Source of the DNA: CAZGRP01 sp964527995
GTDB taxonomy: Bacteria > Zhuqueibacterota > Zhuqueibacteria > Oceanimicrobiales > CAZGRP01
Direction of reading: 5' to 3'
Length of the DNA stretch: 13,795 nucleotides
Assembly: GCA_964527995.1 (NCBI GenBank)
Contig: CAZGRP010000084.1
Span: 1-13,795, forward strand
The notes under the pieces are model-generated. The model searched no databases and was not told the origin of the DNA. It worked only from the letters and a program-made list of their open reading frames with translations. The stretch's first letter is position 1, and each line of letters begins with the position of its first letter. Below, one piece after another: positions 5,679 through 13,320 of this stretch. A program made the position numbers and the translations under genes.

Positions 5679-7079
5679 TTATCCGACGTAAAGTCTGAGA
5701 AAGGCGATTGTCAGGCCTGTGTTGAAGACGGCGATCGGGATGAGACTCAACACGGCGGCGCGACTCGTCTGGAACATCTTCGTGCCGATCTTGTAGCCGC
5801 TCGACAGCGCATAGAAGAGCCCGATCAGCAGCAGGACGATCTGAATGTAGGGGACCCATTGGGGCACCACCGGGGTCCAGTGCAGGCCGGCGGTACCGAA
5901 CAGGTCCCATCCCCATCCCAGGGGATCGGAGATCACCGACACGACGTACGAGCCGTTGACCATCAGAAGCGGCACGCTGAAGGCGATCCACGCCAGGAGC
6001 CCCAGGGGCACCAGGGTATACGAGTACTTGAGAAAAACCCTCTTCACAGGCACTTCTTTCGCCCTTGCCAGCCACCTGGAGAGGGCGGCAAATCCCCAAT
6101 AGATCGCTGGTACGACGAAAAGCGCGGAGACGATGATGACACCGGCATAGACCAGAAACCCGCCCCAGTTACCGGTCTCGGTGACATTGGCCCAGTTCTT
6201 CACCAGGCCCCAGGGACCCAGCAGGGTCACCGAGTAGACCAGGGCCAGCGTGGTCATGATGAAAGCCTTCCAGGCTTCGTCGTATCCCTTCATCTCTGTG
6301 TCGCTGGCGAAGGGGCGCAGGTTCAACCCGATGTTGTCATAGGGACAATTCTTCACGCACTCCATGCAGAGCCCGCAGTAGTTGTTCCGGTCCATGTCAC
6401 CCAGATATTGGAACCACGGGCAGCCGTAGTTCTCCTCTGAGCCGCGCAGGCAGTTCTTGTACTTGCACTTCTTGCACACAGAGCGATCGCGGGACCGCAG
6501 TTCAATGGTGGACGTCATCGAGTACAGGCCCAGAAAGCCGCTCACGGGACAGAGGTACATGCAGAAGGTGCGCTGCCGGAAGATCAGCATCAGCACGAAG
6601 GCCAGCAGGATGAAGGAGCCCAGGACGACGACGGAAACGATCGGCCGGGTGACCAGAAGGGCGCTGAAAACCCCGAGAAACAGGAAGCCGATATTTTGCA
6701 TCCAGATGTTTTGGAATTTCTTGGGCCAATCCTTCTTCAACCCGTACATCTTGTTACGCAGAAACTTGGTCTTGCCGGGCCTGACGTTGATCAGTGACAT
6801 CCTCTGAACCCATTCCCCGAAAGCGGGGAGAGGGCAGATCGTACACCAAATCCGGCCGCCGAAGGGCACGAGCACTGCGATCAGCAGCACCCACCACAGG
6901 ATCCATACAAACACGATGATGATATTTCGATTGCCGACCGGCGTGCCGAAAAGACCGGAGATGATGAAGAGATAGAAGAGGACCAGGTTGGGCAGAATGA
7001 CGAGGAACTGAAAGCTCCTGGTTTTCAGAAGCTTGTGCAGCGTCGGAAACTTCTCGAAAAGGTCGAGACGGCCGCTCAT
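5679..7079 (-). CDS. Polytopic NosR/NapH/CcoG-like membrane polyferredoxin
   Basis: The 466 aa protein has about nine hydrophobic segments (around 22-44, 52-72, 126-145, 147-167, 271-291, 308-332, 350-378, 408-428 and 441-463) and many cysteines. It carries CTICP (C79, C82) and CMYLCP (C173, C177), the CP-type motifs known from NapH and the C-terminal half of NosR. A soluble loop then holds CKKCKYKNC with a later C220, and a canonical 4Fe-4S motif CGLCMECVKNCP (C235, C238, C241, C245). It probably moves electrons from quinol or a cytoplasmic donor across the membrane through Fe-S clusters. It overlaps the upstream cupredoxin gene by 4 nt (ATGA), so the two are translationally coupled. NosR delivers electrons to the CuA domain of NosZ, and here separate CuA proteins flank the gene. 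The N-terminal FMN domain of NosR is absent. The family is secure and the exact role is open. Confidence 0.88.
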   Translation of the reverse strand: MSGRLDLFEKFPTLHKLLKTRSFQFLVILPNLVLFYLFIISGLFGTPVGNRNIIIVFVWILWWVLLIAVLVPFGGRIWCTICPLPAFGEWVQRMSLINVRPGKTKFLRNKMYGLKKDWPKKFQNIWMQNIGFLFLGVFSALLVTRPIVSVVVLGSFILLAFVLMLIFRQRTFCMYLCPVSGFLGLYSMTSTIELRSRDRSVCKKCKYKNCLRGSEENYGCPWFQYLGDMDRNNYCGLCMECVKNCPYDNIGLNLRPFASDTEMKGYDEAWKAFIMTTLALVYSVTLLGPWGLVKNWANVTETGNWGGFLVYAGVIIVSALFVVPAIYWGFAALSRWLARAKEVPVKRVFLKYSYTLVPLGLLAWIAFSVPLLMVNGSYVVSVISDPLGWGWDLFGTAGLHWTPVVPQWVPYIQIVLLLIGLFYALSSGYKIGTKMFQTSRAAVLSLIPIAVFNTGLTIAFLRLYVG

Positions 7080-7651
7080 CTGTCATTTTCCTCAGAAGGA
7101 GCCCGCAGCTTCGGCAGGGGCAGGTCGTTCTTGCCGCCACTCCGTCCTGCCCGGCCATAGTAGACGAGTGCACCCAGCATGAGTCCGATAGACAGACTGA
7201 TGGCGGTTGTGTAGGGATAGTTCGGGCCGACAATCAGTTCGCCCTGCATGAAGGGATGCATGGTGCCGCAGGTCACGGAGCAGCGGTAGCGGAACTTCCC
7301 GATCTTGTCCACCACGAAGGTATAGGTTTGGACCATCCGGTAGTCCCCTTCGCCGGACTCCGTGCCGCGCTCCTGAACAAAAAAGGCAGGCAGTTGAGGG
7401 CGCGCGTAGGCGTTGAGATCGAATCCCTCGAGGTAGAAGCCGTGGGTGACATCCCTGGATCGAAGGGTGATCTTCAAAGTGTCGCCGACATTCACTTTGA
7501 CGCGATTCGGCGTGTAGGCATAGCGCTCAGCCTCGAAGGTGATTTGGCGCAGCCTTGGCTTGGCACTGTGGCGGGTGGCGCCGACCCCGACCAGTCCACT
7601 GGCCAGGAGGATGGCAACAAAGAGGAGTTTGGACGAGAGGGACCGCTTCAT
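7076..7651 (-). CDS. CuA-type cupredoxin with N- and C-terminal membrane helices
   Basis: The start at 7651 gives 191 aa. A signal/anchor helix (about 8-25) is followed by an exported cupredoxin domain (about 35-142) and a second membrane helix (about 147-166) with a short charged tail. CuA ligands are complete: H70 in RDVTHGFYL, then C124, C128, H132 and M135 in CSVTCGTMHPFM. The copper domain lies between two membrane helices, whereas in oxidase subunit II both helices precede it. An open frame reaches 7729, but the signal peptide begins at the ATG at 7651, with an AGGGAAAGG stretch upstream, and the earlier part overlaps the putative promoter. It is the first gene of the redox operon. Related cupredoxins exist in sulfocyanin and NosZ-like proteins, but this motif set points to CuA rather than a type 1 copper. 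Confidence 0.86.
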   Translation of the reverse strand: MKRSLSSKLLFVAILLASGLVGVGATRHSAKPRLRQITFEAERYAYTPNRVKVNVGDTLKITLRSRDVTHGFYLEGFDLNAYARPQLPAFFVQERGTESGEGDYRMVQTYTFVVDKIGKFRYRCSVTCGTMHPFMQGELIVGPNYPYTTAISLSIGLMLGALVYYGRAGRSGGKNDLPLPKLRAPSEENDR

Positions 7652-7697
7652 GATTTCAGCCTTTCCCTTACCCGTACGAAGTTTGCCCCACAGACAG

Positions 7698-7712
7698 ACA
7701 AAGGGTGTGCCA
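7698..7712 (-). promoter_or_regulatory. Candidate sigma-54 promoter of the CuA/Fe-S operon
   Basis: On the minus strand TGGCAC (7712-7707), five bases and TTGT (7701-7698) match the -24/-12 consensus TGGCAC-N5-TTGC except for the last base. Transcription would begin near 7686, giving a leader of about 35 nt before the ATG at 7651. The gene just upstream encodes a sigma-54 activator. The substitution in the conserved -12 GC lowers confidence. Confidence 0.45.
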
Positions 7713-7713
7713 C

Positions 7714-7753
7714 AAAAAAGAACAGCCACTCGTCGATGGACAAGTGGCTGTTC
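7714..7753 (-). terminator. Intrinsic terminator of the histidine kinase/response regulator operon
   Basis: On the minus strand an 11-bp perfect stem, GAACAGCCACT pairing with AGTGGCTGTTC (7743-7753 with 7720-7730), encloses a 12-nt loop and is followed at once by six T (7719-7714). It lies 86 nt beyond the regulator stop codon and ends one base before the candidate sigma-54 promoter. Confidence 0.85.
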
Positions 7754-7771
7754 AATCGAGACTTACTATGG

Positions 7772-7831
7772 GTCGATGAGCGCCGGCGATCGCTGTCGAT
7801 GACTTCAAGAGTGCGACAGCGCAGGTCGCAC
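7772..7831. promoter_or_regulatory. Candidate upstream activator sites: palindrome and direct repeats
   Basis: GTGCGAC (7811-7817) and GTCGCAC (7825-7831) form a perfect inverted repeat with a 7-nt gap. GTCGATGA occurs twice in direct orientation (7772-7779 and 7795-7802), 23 bp apart, about two helical turns. Both lie roughly 85-145 bp upstream of the inferred sigma-54 start, the usual place for enhancer sites of NtrC-type activators. The palindrome could instead be a weak hairpin after the regulator gene. Confidence 0.35.
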
Positions 7832-7838
7832 CCGCGTC

Positions 7839-9257
7839 CTATTCGGTCTCACCAGGGTCGCGCCGAAACGGCTCAGAGCGGATGCCGTATTTCTTCATCA
7901 TTCGCTGGAAGCTGCGGCGCTCGATGCCCGCTTCTCGGGCGGCGGCGCTGACATTACCGCGGTTGGCTTTCAGGCGCTCGCTGATGAATTTCTTCTCGAA
8001 GGCCGCCAGGACGTGCCGCCGCGCCTCGCGCAAGTTGGTGCTGCGAATGGGGATGTCGTCGTCGGTCACCGCCGTCCCCGGCTTGAAGCTGGCCGGCAGC
8101 GACTCGGGCAGCAGCACTTCGCTTTTCTCGATCGTGACAGCGTGCTCGATCAGGTTCTCCAACTCTCGCACGTTCCCCGGGTAGTCGTAGGATTCCAGCG
8201 CCGCCATCACCTCGGAGGAGATCATCTTGATGTGCTTGCCCAACCTCTGGCAGTATTTTGCCAGAAAATGGTTGGCGAGCAACGGAATGTCCTGTCGCCT
8301 CTCGCGCAACGGCGGGATGCGGATGGTAATCACATTGAGCCGGAAGAACAGGTCCTGGCGGAAGGTGCCGGCCTCGATTTCGGCCTCCAGGTCCTTGTTG
8401 CTGGCAGCGACGAAGCGGGCTCTCACCGGGATCAGTTTGTGGCCACCAAGCCGTTCGAATTCCCGCTCCTGCAGCACGCGCAGCAACTTCTGCTGCAGCT
8501 TGGGCGACATGTCGCCGATTTCATCGAGAAAGAGAGTGCCGTCCCTGGCCACCTCGAACTTTCCGAGCTTGCGCTCGGTGGCGCCTGTGAAGGTGCCCTT
8601 TTCGTGGCCGAACAGCTCGCTCTCGAGGAGGTTGTCGGGCAATACCGTGCAGTTGATAGCCACAAAAGGGGCCCCGCTGTGTGGCCCACTTTCGTGAATG
8701 GCCCGGGCCACCAGCTCCTTTCCTGTGCCGCTTTCGCCCAGAATGAGAACGTTCGTGGAATTGGGCGTGGCGGTCACGGCGCCGATCGTCTTGAACATCT
8801 CCTGGATTTTCGGGTCATTGCCGATGATTTCGTAATCATGCACGGGTGACTCGAGCTTGCTGCGCAGGTCTTTGACCTCATCGTGGAGGCGTATCATCTC
8901 CAGGGCGCGCTGAGCGACGACCTGCACCTTGTCCACGTCGAGCGGCTTGGTGATGTACTCGTAGGCACCCAACTGCACAGCCTGGATCGCCGTGCGCATG
9001 GTACCGTACCCGGTGATGACGATAACAGGTACCTCGAAGCCCATTTCCTTGATCCTCTTCAGCGCCTCCAGACCCGACAGCTTCGGCATGGTTACATCCA
9101 TGAACACCAGATCGGGGTGCTCGGCCTGGAGTTTTTCCAGCGCCTCAAAGCCGTCGGCTGCCGGGATCACGGCAAAACCGTCCTCCTCAAAAGTCCTGCG
9201 GAGGGCAAAGACGACGTTTTTGTCGTCGTCGGCAACGAGGATCTTACCTTTTGCCAT
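7839..9257 (-). CDS. NtrC-family sigma-54-dependent response regulator
   Basis: From the ATG at 9257 the product has 472 aa. The receiver domain (1-125) has the acidic pocket D10-D12, phospho-acceptor D54 in LVFMDVTMP, T82 and K104. The AAA+ domain (about 143-375) has Walker A GESGTGKE (174-181), the sigma-54 contact loop GTFTGA (221-226; the usual second residue is Ala), Walker B TLFLDEIGD, and the sensor/arginine region RQDLFFRLNV. A Fis-type helix-turn-helix ends the protein (ANRGNVSAAAREAGIERRSFQRMM). It should activate sigma-54 promoters when phosphorylated. GAGGAG lies 7 nt before this ATG. A TTG at 9272 would overlap the kinase stop and lacks such a site. It is co-transcribed with the kinase, with an 11-nt gap. 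The redox operon directly downstream is the obvious candidate target. Confidence 0.94.
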   Translation of the reverse strand: MAKGKILVADDDKNVVFALRRTFEEDGFAVIPAADGFEALEKLQAEHPDLVFMDVTMPKLSGLEALKRIKEMGFEVPVIVITGYGTMRTAIQAVQLGAYEYITKPLDVDKVQVVAQRALEMIRLHDEVKDLRSKLESPVHDYEIIGNDPKIQEMFKTIGAVTATPNSTNVLILGESGTGKELVARAIHESGPHSGAPFVAINCTVLPDNLLESELFGHEKGTFTGATERKLGKFEVARDGTLFLDEIGDMSPKLQQKLLRVLQEREFERLGGHKLIPVRARFVAASNKDLEAEIEAGTFRQDLFFRLNVITIRIPPLRERRQDIPLLANHFLAKYCQRLGKHIKMISSEVMAALESYDYPGNVRELENLIEHAVTIEKSEVLLPESLPASFKPGTAVTDDDIPIRSTNLREARRHVLAAFEKKFISERLKANRGNVSAAAREAGIERRSFQRMMKKYGIRSEPFRRDPGETE

Positions 9258-9268
9258 GCACCGGCTCC

Positions 9269-11683
9269 TCAAGTCTGATAGGGGAGAAGGAGTGAAAAGC
9301 GGGTGCCCGAGCCGACGCGGCTGTCCACGGTCACCACACCGCCATGCTCATTGACGACTCGTTTGACAAAAGAGAGCCCGAGCCCGCTGCCGGAGGTCTT
9401 CGTGGTAAAAAACGGGTCGAAGACCCGATTGAGCGCGGTCTCTGGGATGCCACACCCGGTGTCTTCTACGTCCACCCGGGCAATCTTTTGCCCTGGAGGC
9501 AGGATCACTTCTTCGACAGAGCGGGCGCCCGCAAAGGGCGCTTCGGCCGTCTCCTCAACACCCTGAGTCATTTCGCTGTAGTCACGGTACTCTTTGTCAA
9601 GGTGCAGGCAGCGCGTTCGGACGGTGATGGTGCCCTCGCCCTCCATGGACTGCAGGGCGTTCAGAAGGAGGTTGACCACCACCTCCTGAAAATGGTCGGG
9701 ATCGAATTTCAGCTCGGGTAGATGGTCGTCCAGCTCGGTCACCAGGGTTATACCTTGCTGTTCAATCTGGGGCCGGGTAAGCTCGATGCTCTCCAGGATC
9801 ACGGCATTGATGCTGCCGGGCCGCTTGTTGGGTGGTGCCGGCCTGGCCAGACGGAGCAGATTGTTCACGACTCGCTCCATCAGGTGGATCGAGTCGAGCG
9901 CCACGTCGAGGGATTCCCGATCGTAGCGCGACGCGCGCTTCGATTTACGCTGGAGCTGCAGAATCATCTTGACCGCGGTGAGTGAGTTGCGCATTTCGTG
10001 AGCGATGATGGCGGCGATCTCGCCCGTAGTGGCCAGCTTTTCGGAGCGGATCAACCGCTCCTCGAGTTGTTTGCTCTCGGTGACATCCGTGATGATCTCC
10101 AGGACCGCCTCGATCCGCCGGTCTTTGAAAATCGGCACCGACCGGTGTTCGAGAAAGGCTTTGCCGCCGTCGGGCAGCGGCCGCTCGACCATCATGGTTT
10201 CCATGCGGCCGGAGGCAAGCGCTCTCTCAGTGACGCAGTCGCTGCACTTTCGACCGTTCCACACCACGTCGTAACACCGCCGGCCGCGCAGCTCAGCCAG
10301 CGGCCTGCCAGCGATCTTCGTCATGGCGGCGCTGGCCGTCTGAATGCGGAATTCCTTGTCCAGAAGGATGAAGCCGCTGGGGACGTTGTCCAGAATCACC
10401 TGTAGCTTGTTCTTTTCTTCCTCCAGCTCTCGGGTGCGATCCCGCACGGTCTGTTCCAGATGCTGCCGATGCTGCTGAATCTCGCGGTCACGTTCCTGCA
10501 GCGAGCGGGCCATGATGTTGAACTGCTCGGCCAGCATCTCGATCTCATCGCTGGTTTCCACCTGCAGCCGGGCATCGTAATTGCCCTGGGCGATAAATTC
10601 AGCACCCCGGCGCAGTTTGTTGATCGGCCCTGTGAACTGATGCGTGGCCAGCAAGCCGAGGCCGAAAGCGACCACGACGAAGACCAAGACAAAGGCGATA
10701 AAGAACCTTTGATACGACCGCACCGGAGCAAAGATCTGATCTTTCGGGGCGCTTTTGACGATGGTGTAGGCATTACCCAGACTGCCGCGGCTGGCGAAAA
10801 GAGTGGCGTAGGAGACGATCTGCTCCGGCGCCTGCGACGTGACGCCTTCCCCGCCGGACAGGATCTCTTTGGCCACTGCCGGGGGAAAATCCAGGAACAA
10901 ATTGTCTGTGGTCTGCGTCGCCAGCAGCCGGTTCCAATCCCTTTTCTTGATTGAATGGTACAGGTAGTGTCCTTCACGGCCGACCACCATCACCGCGCCG
11001 GGCCGTGCGTGAGGGGCGGCCTGCTGAATGATTTCGAAAAAATGACGCGCAAACACGCTTACCACGATCAATCCGCGGCTCTGCGCTCCGTCGAACACGG
11101 GGTAGACACCGCTGATGGCCGGGATCAGCCGCAACGACGGGTCGCGTTGAACCAACTCCACCGGTATGAAGACTACCTGCTCCGGCGCCACCTCCGCAGC
11201 CAGCGTCCAATAGAGGCCGTGAGTGCTTCGCTGCAACTCCCTTTCCGTCAGGATCTGATAGCCAGCACCCTCTTTCCGAATGCCGAAGACGGCGTCCCCG
11301 CGGGCATTGAAGAACTTGATCTGGTAGTAAAGTCGCTTCTGTTCGACGAAGGCCAGGATGAGTTTCGCAACCCTTCTCGCCGGATCTCCTGCCGAGCTGA
11401 TTCCGGGGTGCAGCCCAACGCTGGTTCCGGAATCTTCGAAGTAGACCGTCCGCAGGAAGCGGATATCTTCTTCGATGGTGCGAAAGAGGTTGTCCACGCT
11501 CTGCTTGACGCTGAAAACATCGTGGTTCAGCTCCTCGATGGCGATCCTTTGCAGGGTTTTTGTGTTCGAATAGATTCCGGAGATGCCAATGATCAGGATG
11601 GGGCTCAGAGACAGCCCGACGAAGGCAATCGTGAGTTTCCCCCGGATGCTGAGATGAAAGAGCTTGTTGAGGTTGAGCGTCAT
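9269..11683 (-). CDS. Membrane sensor histidine kinase with extracytoplasmic sensor, HAMP and Cys-containing PAS
   Basis: The product has 804 aa. The first membrane helix (about 17-39) is followed by a large extracytoplasmic sensor region (40-325, Cache-like), a second helix (about 328-347), HAMP (348-400) and a coiled coil. A PAS domain (about 425-535) follows, with three cysteines C470, C480 and C483. The HisKA helix carries the phospho-acceptor H562 in AHEMRNSLTA (Ser replaces the usual Pro of HExRNP). The ATPase has the N-box NLLLNALQS, G1 DTGCGIP (741-747), the F-box FDPFFTTK and G2 GSGLGLS. About 40 residues (692-732, acidic) are inserted between N-box and G1. It lies directly upstream of the NtrC-type regulator, its near-certain partner. 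The ATG at 11683 has no strong ribosome-binding site, but the membrane helix follows at the right distance. Confidence 0.94.
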   Translation of the reverse strand: MTLNLNKLFHLSIRGKLTIAFVGLSLSPILIIGISGIYSNTKTLQRIAIEELNHDVFSVKQSVDNLFRTIEEDIRFLRTVYFEDSGTSVGLHPGISSAGDPARRVAKLILAFVEQKRLYYQIKFFNARGDAVFGIRKEGAGYQILTERELQRSTHGLYWTLAAEVAPEQVVFIPVELVQRDPSLRLIPAISGVYPVFDGAQSRGLIVVSVFARHFFEIIQQAAPHARPGAVMVVGREGHYLYHSIKKRDWNRLLATQTTDNLFLDFPPAVAKEILSGGEGVTSQAPEQIVSYATLFASRGSLGNAYTIVKSAPKDQIFAPVRSYQRFFIAFVLVFVVVAFGLGLLATHQFTGPINKLRRGAEFIAQGNYDARLQVETSDEIEMLAEQFNIMARSLQERDREIQQHRQHLEQTVRDRTRELEEEKNKLQVILDNVPSGFILLDKEFRIQTASAAMTKIAGRPLAELRGRRCYDVVWNGRKCSDCVTERALASGRMETMMVERPLPDGGKAFLEHRSVPIFKDRRIEAVLEIITDVTESKQLEERLIRSEKLATTGEIAAIIAHEMRNSLTAVKMILQLQRKSKRASRYDRESLDVALDSIHLMERVVNNLLRLARPAPPNKRPGSINAVILESIELTRPQIEQQGITLVTELDDHLPELKFDPDHFQEVVVNLLLNALQSMEGEGTITVRTRCLHLDKEYRDYSEMTQGVEETAEAPFAGARSVEEVILPPGQKIARVDVEDTGCGIPETALNRVFDPFFTTKTSGSGLGLSFVKRVVNEHGGVVTVDSRVGSGTRFSLLLPYQT

Positions 11684-11733
11684 GTCGCAATCAGCCCAAT
11701 GGCACTTCGTGCAAGAGAAGAACGCGGCAGGGC

Positions 11734-11762
11734 AAGATGTACAATTCTGCCTGAAAAGTCAA
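11734..11762 (-). promoter_or_regulatory. Sigma-70-like promoter of the two-component operon
   Basis: TTGACT (11757-11762) is followed after 17 nt by CATCTT (11734-11739). The spacer holds CAGG and AATTGT at the same offsets as in the element at 4913-4941. Transcription would begin near 11727, leaving a leader of about 44 nt. A shifted -10 (TACATC) is possible. Confidence 0.55.
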
Positions 11763-11860
11763 GCGGTCTGTTGGGGCCGGAGATGCGGTCGCGGGCCATC
11801 GCACTCACAGGTGCTCCTCGAGGACAGGGCTCGCTCAGACCTTCTATTGTTGAGGGTGCG

Positions 11861-12580
11861 TCATCGTACCGAGACGAAGGCCCAGGCTATGTGGTTGCCG
11901 TGGTGAGAGAGGCTCAGGTCGACATCATCGGCGTGCCGGCCATCCACGAGCAGGCGCGGTGGCTGGCGGTCGCCGGGAGGGCCGGGGCGGACGATCTGCA
12001 GCCGTTCGGGAGAGACGTGGAGATGCTGGGCCAGGCGCGCTTTGGCATGAAGCCGCACCAGCGCCGACGGCTGACTGTGAACCGACTCCATTTCGGCGGG
12101 GGACAGGTAACTGGAGAGGATTTCGAGGGTTTGTTCCGGCAAAGGCCGAAGGGTGGAAACTCCGGCCATCACGCGATGTGCAGGCACGGAAGCGGCGTCG
12201 CCGTCCAAGGCACCGTAGACGTGCACCCAGGCGTGCGTAAGAACCGCCTGCAGCTCCACCCGGACCGCCTCATAAGTCACCGAGAGCGGGAAGGTCTGGC
12301 GGCAGGTACATTTGGGGGGGCATGGGCTGAGCTCGTAACGGACGGTCGCCTCGAAGCGGGGATGGGCGAAAACGGGGCGAGGCTGGAGCTTGCTGATGAT
12401 CTTGTAGGCTGCCTCCTTGGCGGCCCAGTGCAGCCACAACATGCGATCGGTGTCGGCGCTGCTGAGGATCGCCTGCTGCTCGCGGCGGCTGAAGACGCGC
12501 TGCATGAAACGGGTGTGGCCGGACTTACCCTGGCACTCGAGCAAACTCAGGTCGACAATGTCATTCCCCACGAGAAGCAA
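11861..12580 (-). CDS. 4'-phosphopantetheinyl transferase superfamily protein
   Basis: The 239 aa product carries the superfamily's catalytic signatures: VGNDIVDL at the N-terminus (Mg-binding D7), WAAKEAAYK (K55, E56 and K60) and, near the C-terminus, DVDLSLSHHGNHIAWAF. It should transfer the phosphopantetheine arm of CoA to a serine of a carrier protein, and an acyl carrier protein gene stands two genes upstream. The order (GxD, KEA, then SLSH) is that of AcpS, but AcpS has only about 125 aa. This protein has the size of Sfp-type enzymes, in which the SH motif comes first. The TTG at 12580 overlaps the acyltransferase gene by 20 nt. The GTG at 12571, just before GNDIVDL, is an equally good start, and no ribosome-binding site decides between them. 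Confidence 0.85.
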   Translation of the reverse strand: MLLVGNDIVDLSLLECQGKSGHTRFMQRVFSRREQQAILSSADTDRMLWLHWAAKEAAYKIISKLQPRPVFAHPRFEATVRYELSPCPPKCTCRQTFPLSVTYEAVRVELQAVLTHAWVHVYGALDGDAASVPAHRVMAGVSTLRPLPEQTLEILSSYLSPAEMESVHSQPSALVRLHAKARLAQHLHVSPERLQIVRPGPPGDRQPPRLLVDGRHADDVDLSLSHHGNHIAWAFVSVR

Positions 12581-13313
12581 AGTACGCCTGCTCCATGCGG
12601 TTCAGTTGCTCGACGATCTGCGCCGAGAGATCGCGGGTGGCCCGGAGTCCCTTGTACTGCGTCCGCGGCTGCACCAGGGCGAGATCCAGGTAGAACTCCT
12701 CGCCGCGCCGGGGGACACTGCCGTAGCCGTTCTGGTTGCGACCGCGCAGGTAGACGCACAGCACGCGGCAGTTTTCCACCGACTTGACCAGGCGGCCGAC
12801 CCCGTAGGAGAAATTCTCCGGGTCGATGCGGCCGGTTCGGCTGCGCTGGCCCTCGGGAAAGACCGACACCGGGTCTCCTTTGCGTAGCAGATAGACGAAC
12901 TTGTTCATGGTGCGCTGGACCTTCTCGCGTTCGCCGCCGCGGTCGACAGGCACGCAGCGCCCGACATAGCACAGCAGCCTGAGGACGGCGTTGTTGGCAT
13001 ACCGCGCTCGCTCCGGCATGTTCCACGGCAGCAGGCGAAACGAGCGCATGTAGCTCCACACCGACGCCAGACTCCACTCCAGAATCGCCGAGTCGATCTT
13101 GGTCAGATGGTTGGCGCACAGGATCAGCGGGCCGGAGGAGCCGACCAGCTCCCGGTAGCGCCGGCGTATCTCACGAATGCGCGGAACGCGGTAGCGCGCC
13201 CCGTACTTCATCAGCAGCACCAGCAAGCCGCCGATGAGGGGGAAGGTGGCCCAGCTCACGGTCCGCTGGAGCCAGAGGCCGAACCTTTCCCAACTGGAAA
13301 GCTGAACTTGCAT
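12561..13313 (-). CDS. 1-acylglycerol-3-phosphate acyltransferase family (PlsC/LPLAT-like)
   Basis: The 250 aa product has the LPLAT architecture. A hydrophobic N-terminal anchor (about 18-35) precedes motif I, the catalytic NHLTKID (HX4D with H69 and D74). Motif III is VFPEGQRSR (P153, E154, G155), which contacts the phosphate of the acceptor. A PVD segment (VPVDRGG) lies between them. Such enzymes move an acyl group from acyl-ACP or acyl-CoA to lysophosphatidate or a related acceptor on the inner face of the membrane. The closeness to an ACP gene suggests acyl-ACP as donor, but the acceptor is not defined. AGGAG overlaps the ACP stop codon and lies about 5 nt before the ATG at 13313, so the two genes are tightly linked (7 nt apart). 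It could serve general phospholipid synthesis or a dedicated lipid. Confidence 0.87.
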   Translation of the reverse strand: MQVQLSSWERFGLWLQRTVSWATFPLIGGLLVLLMKYGARYRVPRIREIRRRYRELVGSSGPLILCANHLTKIDSAILEWSLASVWSYMRSFRLLPWNMPERARYANNAVLRLLCYVGRCVPVDRGGEREKVQRTMNKFVYLLRKGDPVSVFPEGQRSRTGRIDPENFSYGVGRLVKSVENCRVLCVYLRGRNQNGYGSVPRRGEEFYLDLALVQPRTQYKGLRATRDLSAQIVEQLNRMEQAYFASRGE

Positions 13314-13320
13314 GGGACTC

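Noticed and set aside
5665..6099. N-terminal extension of the second CuA protein by about 145 codons
   Set aside because: It lies within the Fe-S protein gene and is Arg/Pro-rich without similarity. AAAGGAG before the ATG at 5664 and the membrane anchor there mark the true start.
5161..7651. A complete cytochrome oxidase or nitrous oxide reductase operon
   Set aside because: CuA proteins are present, but there is no heme-copper subunit I, no NosZ and no maturation gene in the window.
11698..11713. TGGCAC followed by TGCA as a second sigma-54 promoter
   Set aside because: The spacing between the GG and GC positions is off by two bases, and it points to the plus strand, where no gene follows.
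10955..12787. Very long open frame on the plus strand (610 codons)
   Set aside because: It lies opposite the kinase, transferase and acyltransferase genes, shows no domain and has the composition of an antisense frame in GC-rich coding DNA.
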